Of a stretch of 28,973 bases of DNA, positions 24,312 through 28,973 are shown one piece after another. The translations under genes and the position numbers were made by a program. The notes below the pieces were generated by a model. The model was not told the DNA's origin and made no database searches. It saw only the letters and a list, made by a program, of their open reading frames with translations. Origin of the DNA: Planctomicrobium sp. (GTDB lineage: Bacteria; Planctomycetota; Planctomycetia; Planctomycetales; Planctomycetaceae); the NCBI GenBank assembly GCA_018659505.1, contig JABJMI010000086.1, forward strand, positions 1 to 28,973. The letters are read 5' to 3'. Numbering within the stretch: position 1 is the first letter of the stretch; each line of letters opens with the position of its first letter.

Positions 24312-24339
24312 GGGCTAGGGATCGAGGGGCAAGGGTAAG
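24312..24339. repeat. heptanucleotide array with G-quadruplex pattern, locus F
   Basis: Four 7-bp units, for example GGGCTAG and GGGGCAA, are the complement of the CCCTNGN type. On the plus strand the G tracts at 24311-24314, 24318-24320, 24326-24329 and 24333-24335 with loops of 3, 5 and 3 bases satisfy the G3+N1-7 rule. It lies between the secreted protein gene and the small membrane gene. Confidence 0.65.
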
Positions 24340-24492
24340 AAAATAAAAAGGTACGTTCGCGACAGTATTGCTAAATCTATAATCCTTCAGAAACACGCAC
24401 ACTTGTCGAGCAGTAAGACTCTAATGTAAATCCCTCGGTCCATTATGGGGGGCTTTATTTGTTACTCGCGATCAAGTGCTCGCTCAAAGTCC

Positions 24493-24685
24493 ATGTTTGA
24501 AATCGTCACGATTATCGTCTTCTTGAGCATCGGGGCGATGTTTTATCAAGCAAACGGGGGACTTCATTTCTTTTATGATTCGGCTGTTCTTTTACGTTGG
24601 AGAATTCCTGTACTTCTTCGTGAGGTATGGATTCTCGACTGCTCGTGAAAAAGCGATTCCTCCTTGGAAAGAAGATGCTGAGTGA
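24493..24685 (+). pseudogene. small membrane protein, apparent one-base frameshift
   Basis: The frame from ATG 24493 reads a single membrane helix (MFEIVTIIVFLSIGAMFYQA, then NG). It then continues with unlikely residues to a stop at 24646-24648. The neighbouring frame, open through 24683-24685, reads a natural-looking continuation: FISFMIRLFFYVGEFLYFF and VRYGFSTAREKAIPPWKEDAE. Removing one G from the GGGGG run at 24556-24560 joins the two parts into an uninterrupted 63-residue protein with two hydrophobic segments and a charged tail. This suggests a sequencing error in a homopolymer, a real mutation, or, less likely, programmed frameshifting. A TATAAT box lies at 24378-24383 with a poor -35. 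The gene's function is unknown; a start at 24445 is possible but adds no sensible residues. Confidence 0.55.
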
Positions 24686-24717
24686 GAGTCTTAATTTTCC
24701 AGAGCGTATAGAATAAA

Positions 24718-24742
24718 AGCAGCCCACAAGATGTGGGCTGCT
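24718..24742 (-). terminator. hairpin terminator of the beta-helix protein gene
   Basis: AGCAGCCCACA (24718-24728) and TGTGGGCTGCT (24732-24742) form a perfect 11-bp stem with a 3-base loop. On the minus strand the stem is followed by TTTTATTC. It lies 84 bp after the stop codon of the large minus-strand gene and in the right orientation to end it. The plus-strand side is followed by AAACGG, so it does not act on the small plus-strand gene. Confidence 0.8.
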
Positions 24743-24792
24743 AAACGGAGATATTTTTTCTTATCTCTAAAAGTTAAATGCTAATCACTTTA

Positions 24793-24827
24793 CCCTAGCC
24801 ACTTGTCCCTCGTCCCTAGACCACTCT
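24793..24827. repeat. degenerate heptanucleotide array, locus G
   Basis: Five 7-bp units, three matching the CCCTNGN type (CCCTAGC, CCCTCGT, CCCTAGA), directly abut the 3' end of the beta-helix protein gene. The G tracts on the minus strand are interrupted at one unit, so the quadruplex pattern is incomplete. Confidence 0.6.
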
Positions 24828-27800
24828 TACGGTCTCGGTGCTCCGTTGATAATGATCTGACCGTTGCTGGTCCCGGCTGGGATAAAGAAGTCGATGTAGA
24901 ACGGGAAGAATGATCCGAGTGGAATGGAGTTGTCCTGAGTACCGTTCAAGTTAATAACTCCCCGAACATCGCGGAAGATAATTCCTTCTTCGATGATCGT
25001 GTCGATGTCGGTGGCGAGTCCGATGAAGTTGTTATTGATGGCGACGGTCGATTGAGCAAAGATTCGATTGAATTCGATACCAGTACTGTCGATTCCACCC
25101 ATGTCGATGAGGTTATCAAAGATATCGACGTTATTCCCACCGGACTGAAACATCAGCGAGATTGCGGTTGAGTTGATCCCATTCATCTGGAACCCAGAGC
25201 TTTGAAGAACACTTCCGTCGTCATTGAGTACTGAGTTGCTGCCAATGATGAGATTGGCTGATTCTTCGAAGTTAAAGTTGATGCCAACATCGTTCGGTCC
25301 ATTCGAAGCGACATCGTTATTAGTGAAGGCGACATTTGCAATCCCATCAATATCTAAGAGAACTGCTGTTTGATTGAATGTATTGGTCAATAGGAAGGTG
25401 TTGCTGTCAATGACGATATCCGAAGCTCCTTCCCAAACGACACTCAAAGCTGACCCACCGCTTCGGTTTGAACTAATTGAGTTCATAGTTGCTAGTAAAC
25501 CAGGGACTCCGTTGTTCTGGAACAAGAAGTTCAGGTCGGCTCCATCACTGATTCCGGCACCCGTTCGAATGTTGATCATGTTACCGCCAAGAACGGCATT
25601 ACTGTCACTGACGTCGTTGTTAATCATTGCGATATTGTAAACAACCGGGTCTTCGTCATCTCCATCTAGATCGATGTCGGTTTCTTCGACTGTCGCTAGG
25701 ATATCAATCTGGGGTGAACCTGTAGGGATCCCATTATCATCCAAAAAGGAATCGATGAGCATAAAGTCAGACACATTCTCCAATGAGATTCCTTCTTGAT
25801 CAGAATCAGAGATATTCATACCGACTAGAATCATTTCAGGTGAAAGTCCTGCCCCTTCGACGAGTAGGTTTTCACCTCGGATTCCGATTTCGTTGCCCTC
25901 GATGTCCATGTATCCAAGTTCAACAATCTGAGTATTTCGGAACTCAGCTGCGTGATTCGTCATTCCTGAAATCGTCCCGCCTGATCCAGCGATATCTCCT
26001 AGTCCGGTGACAATAAATCGACCAATGCTGTCTGCAACTAAAATACCCGCGTTTTCGTTTGTTGCTGAAATCGATTCAAACTGGATGTTATGCACCTGCG
26101 TTCCATCCGCTGGATCATCATCAAAAACTTCTATTGCTCGTGCCTCTTCAGCTTCGATAATTCCTGTTCCAACGCTGACACTATCGTTATTTCCAAATGA
26201 AACAGCGGTTTCAAGTTGCTGCGAGCCAGGCGCAGAAGCAGGGGGGACTCCTTCGAATTCAACATTTAATGTGTTGAAACTGACTTCAGATAGCTCTGTA
26301 GGGTCTGCGTTTACGTTGTCACCGACGTACACTCCACTGAAGCTAAAAGGACCAGGTATTCTTGTGTCGCCGAGTGCATCTTCGACGTTAACAATATTGA
26401 AGCCGCTATCCCCCGTGTTTTGAGAGATAAAGATTGCAGATTGAATAATGTCGTTCTGATTAGTGATCGTCGTCGTGCCTGTAAATCTTTGAGTTGATGC
26501 GGAAGAGTTAATTTCGATTCCCAAGGATCCACGCGAGCTAATGTTCACATCATTAAAGATCGTTACAAAATTGTCGCTGTCATTTCCCTGGATGTTGATT
26601 GAGCTTCCAGTGATGTTGTCGATCGTCGTGAGTCCGTCCACAAGGAAGCTTCCGGTCGAGGATCCAACTGTGTCGAGTTCCGAAATATCAATCCCAACTC
26701 CGTTACTTCCGTCAATTGAAATATTGTTGAAGAATGCTGTGCCTGTACTTGATTCCATATCAATCGCAGCTGCAGTTGATGCCGCTGCCCCGAGACCTGT
26801 AATTGTGAGGTCATCCTGGAAAGTCACGAGACCTGCCTGAAAGGTCGTTGGATTGATCGGGCTAGGAGCTTCCTGAATGTTTGAGAGCAAAACTCCTGTT
26901 TCATTACGGTTGTTAACTGCCACAGCACCTTGAAAGACAACTGAGCCTGTTGCTTGGAGGTTATCGACTGTAATTCCACCTGTGAGCGGAGTGTCGATGA
27001 GAACATCGTTTAAGATCGTTGCTCCCCCTGCAAAGTTTTCAATCTGAAACGCACCTGAACGAGCTGTATTCGTGTTGAGTAACGAGACTTGGTCGAATGT
27101 AATGTTCGCAGTGGTGGAAGTTGGGCTGGTTCCAGTGACCAAGACCCCTTCACCTCCATCACCCATGACCATCAAACTACGCATGTTGATACTTCCTGCA
27201 GCATCTTCAATGAAGACTGCATGACCGCTGGAGTTGTTAATCGAGTTCGTTCCGTTAAATGCGATCGCTGCGTTTCCGTTGGTCACTTCGAACGCATTTC
27301 CGGATGTGTCCGAGATTGCAATGTTCTCTAAGACGAATGTTCCTGATGAAGCGTTGATCCGGATCCCGTCTCCATCGACTCCTGTGGAACCATTGATGAT
27401 CAATTCGTTAAGTTCTGAACCATTCACGTTATCAGCTAAAATAGCAGGTCCATCCGCGTAGTCCTGAATTGTAAATCCAGCGAAGCGACTATTGTTCGCC
27501 ATGGTAATTACGGGACCAGTCACATTTTGGAAAATTGGTCTATTTGTGATTCCGGGTGTAACAGTTGGTAAATCGATTTCATTTGCGATACCAACAACAG
27601 GAATTGTTAACGGGACACCTTCTCCAAGTACTAAGACGTCTTCTCTCAAGACTGCGGTTGCATTCGCATTTCCATCGACTACACCGTCAAAGACACTGTT
27701 GGCGTGAACAAAGACAATATCCGCAAACGGTGAGGCGTCGATCCCTTCCTGAAGATATTGGAAAGGCATGTCTTCGGAACCATTCCCGACAGGAGCTGGG

Positions 27801-28972
27801 AAGTTGTTAGGTGGTGGAGTGGGATTATTACGAACGTGGTAGACAAGATACGGTAGGTCGTTATCTGGGTTGATGGCGAGTTGTGGTGCATCGAGGACAC
27901 TACTATTGCTAGCAGCCACTGTTCGATTGCGGCGAACCCAACTTGCCATGCGGTCGTACTGGCTTTTTCCGAGACGAGGTTGTTTCTTTAGATGATGCCA
28001 ATAATTGATATCTGCTCCGAAGACGACATTCGTGTTGAACACATTGTCACTTGAGACTTCTAAAGAGAGGTGTGTTAGGTCATCAAGGATGTCACCATCC
28101 ATTCGCAACTTGAATCCCGAAATCTTCTGCTGGCTCAAACCCCGTGCCTGGTAATGATAACCGCCAGCTGTCGCTTCAAGATTGAATCGTTCAGCAAACG
28201 GTCCAGGAATAGGCGTGGTCAGTGAAAGATCGGCTCCTTCAAGAGCTGCAGCAGAGAAGGTACGAGTTTGAAACTGAATGTTACTTCCTTGAACACTTCC
28301 GCCAGGAGCAGAGGCGTCCACAAACATTTGCGTTCCTGGTTCAAAGCGTACATCTGTGACTTGTTCTTTGGTGCCGAATGGGAGATAGACATTCCCGCGA
28401 AAATCAACAAACTCACAGAGGACTTCGGTTGCAATCGTAAATTGTTCGAAGACAACTCCACGAGATTCATCATGATCGTAATAGAAGGCTGATCCAAGAA
28501 CGGCGTTCTGCTCTGGGAAGAAATGTCGCAGACCCATACCGACACTGCCGCCCATTTTTCCGCGATTGGTAATGAAGAGACGTCCATCACCGAAAAGCAT
28601 TGTGTTGCCTGCGAAGGAAAACGGAGCTAAATCCAAGTATGAGAGCGATCCGTCTCGTCCGATTGTATCCCCTGCTTCGTGACCTGCTCGACCCATCACT
28701 CCGAAGCCACCGACTCCTCGCGTTGGTTGCGAGTTCAGTGATCCAGAATAGTCTGGAATGGCATACTGATCCTGCGGAATCGTATAATCGATATTCCCAG
28801 GAAATTGATGTTGGGCCATGAGACTCGACGATGTCGCGATGATGACCATCAACGTCGTCAAGAGAGGGCGAAGGAATCGCTCACTGATTGCTTGTCCGAA
28901 AACTCCGTTATCGACGCGTCTTGGTCGGTAATCCGCAGCATCTGAAACAGAGTTCGAATAGGTTCTTAACAT
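24827..28972 (-). CDS. inverse-autotransporter-like barrel with C-terminal parallel beta-helix
   Basis: An exported surface protein of 1381 residues from the ATG at 28972, one base inside the window edge, so an upstream start cannot be excluded. The signal is late (RFLRPLLTTLMVIIATSSSLMAQ, about 32-54), with a basic N-extension. Residues about 105-330 look like an outer-membrane beta-barrel of the inverse-autotransporter kind: alternating amphipathic strands such as GSVGMGLRHFFPEQ, VLGSAFYYDHDESR and GADINYWHH. From about 395 to the end, short repeats of the type 'NxxFTxNxxxx' and 'ILADNVNGSELNELIINGS' form a right-handed parallel beta-helix of about 980 residues, with an acidic loop (DIDLDGDDEDP) that could bind calcium. 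The order barrel then passenger matches type Ve secretion. Adhesion or polysaccharide binding is a guess. A terminator follows. The C-terminus (IIINGAPRP) looks complete. Confidence 0.82.
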   Translation of the reverse strand: MLRTYSNSVSDAADYRPRRVDNGVFGQAISERFLRPLLTTLMVIIATSSSLMAQHQFPGNIDYTIPQDQYAIPDYSGSLNSQPTRGVGGFGVMGRAGHEAGDTIGRDGSLSYLDLAPFSFAGNTMLFGDGRLFITNRGKMGGSVGMGLRHFFPEQNAVLGSAFYYDHDESRGVVFEQFTIATEVLCEFVDFRGNVYLPFGTKEQVTDVRFEPGTQMFVDASAPGGSVQGSNIQFQTRTFSAAALEGADLSLTTPIPGPFAERFNLEATAGGYHYQARGLSQQKISGFKLRMDGDILDDLTHLSLEVSSDNVFNTNVVFGADINYWHHLKKQPRLGKSQYDRMASWVRRNRTVAASNSSVLDAPQLAINPDNDLPYLVYHVRNNPTPPPNNFPAPVGNGSEDMPFQYLQEGIDASPFADIVFVHANSVFDGVVDGNANATAVLREDVLVLGEGVPLTIPVVGIANEIDLPTVTPGITNRPIFQNVTGPVITMANNSRFAGFTIQDYADGPAILADNVNGSELNELIINGSTGVDGDGIRINASSGTFVLENIAISDTSGNAFEVTNGNAAIAFNGTNSINNSSGHAVFIEDAAGSINMRSLMVMGDGGEGVLVTGTSPTSTTANITFDQVSLLNTNTARSGAFQIENFAGGATILNDVLIDTPLTGGITVDNLQATGSVVFQGAVAVNNRNETGVLLSNIQEAPSPINPTTFQAGLVTFQDDLTITGLGAAASTAAAIDMESSTGTAFFNNISIDGSNGVGIDISELDTVGSSTGSFLVDGLTTIDNITGSSINIQGNDSDNFVTIFNDVNISSRGSLGIEINSSASTQRFTGTTTITNQNDIIQSAIFISQNTGDSGFNIVNVEDALGDTRIPGPFSFSGVYVGDNVNADPTELSEVSFNTLNVEFEGVPPASAPGSQQLETAVSFGNNDSVSVGTGIIEAEEARAIEVFDDDPADGTQVHNIQFESISATNENAGILVADSIGRFIVTGLGDIAGSGGTISGMTNHAAEFRNTQIVELGYMDIEGNEIGIRGENLLVEGAGLSPEMILVGMNISDSDQEGISLENVSDFMLIDSFLDDNGIPTGSPQIDILATVEETDIDLDGDDEDPVVYNIAMINNDVSDSNAVLGGNMINIRTGAGISDGADLNFLFQNNGVPGLLATMNSISSNRSGGSALSVVWEGASDIVIDSNTFLLTNTFNQTAVLLDIDGIANVAFTNNDVASNGPNDVGINFNFEESANLIIGSNSVLNDDGSVLQSSGFQMNGINSTAISLMFQSGGNNVDIFDNLIDMGGIDSTGIEFNRIFAQSTVAINNNFIGLATDIDTIIEEGIIFRDVRGVINLNGTQDNSIPLGSFFPFYIDFFIPAGTSNGQIIINGAPRP

Positions 28973-28973
28973 A

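Noticed and set aside
952..24827. Heptad arrays as real telomeres or CRISPR repeats
   Set aside because: They are short (3-9 units), degenerate, spread through the window in both orientations, and have no spacers of constant length or cas genes.
26007..26423. A 138-residue plus-strand frame inside the beta-helix gene
   Set aside because: It is an antisense shadow of a long, repetitive, clearly coding frame; its composition is serine and threonine rich without any motif.

Overview
The window looks like a chromosomal segment from a planctomycete (order Planctomycetales; genus not resolvable by eye). The evidence is a combination typical of that phylum: secreted DUF1080-like and DUF1573-like proteins, a YHS-domain secreted protein, a membrane-anchored squalene-cyclase-fold (alpha-toroid) protein, a giant outer-membrane beta-barrel plus beta-helix protein, a squalene-hopene cyclase, moderate GC, many genes without a clear Shine-Dalgarno, and AT-rich spacers full of short palindromic repeats. 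I see no rRNA, tRNA, CRISPR array, phage or transposase gene.

Layout. 1-4.1 kb (minus strand): dihydropteroate synthase (folP), an M20 tripeptidase-like metallopeptidase, and an MFS transporter with an unusually long loop, ended by a strong hairpin. 4.3-7.2 kb (plus): a ferrous-iron uptake operon feoA-feoA-feoB with a visible promoter and a 7-1-7 palindrome just downstream of it. 7.3-8.0 kb: a KDPG/KHG aldolase. 8.0-8.54 kb: a small PD-(D/E)xK-like GxxExxY gene inside a pair of 31-bp inverted repeats. 8.6-13.1 kb (minus): a short DnaA-like protein with only domains III and IV, squalene-hopene cyclase, and a DUF1573-like lipoprotein. 13.1-13.5 kb: a repeat-dense spacer with a gene-less copy of the inverted repeat seen around the GxxExxY gene. 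13.5-18.2 kb (minus): dprA, truB, a DUF1080-like secreted protein, a secreted LTxxQ-like protein and sppA. 18.5-24.2 kb (plus): three secreted or membrane proteins (YHS tail, alpha-toroid, and one unrecognised). 24.4-24.7 kb: a small membrane protein that appears frameshifted at a G run. 24.8 kb to the right edge (minus): a 1381-residue inverse-autotransporter-like barrel with a C-terminal parallel beta-helix.

Functional themes. The feo genes form one coherent iron-import unit. Most of the remaining genes are housekeeping (folate, replication or competence, tRNA modification, hopanoid) mixed with cell-envelope proteins of the planctomycete type.

The most unusual signal lies between genes. 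Seven spacer positions carry degenerate tandem heptanucleotide arrays of two sub-types (TTGAGAG-like and CCCTNGN-like). Two of them match the pattern for a four-tract G-quadruplex on one strand. A second repeat system pairs CCACGAA-type inverted repeats with a GxxExxY gene at one locus and occurs empty at another. These two systems, the candidate feo operator and the frameshifted small gene are the best items for follow-up.
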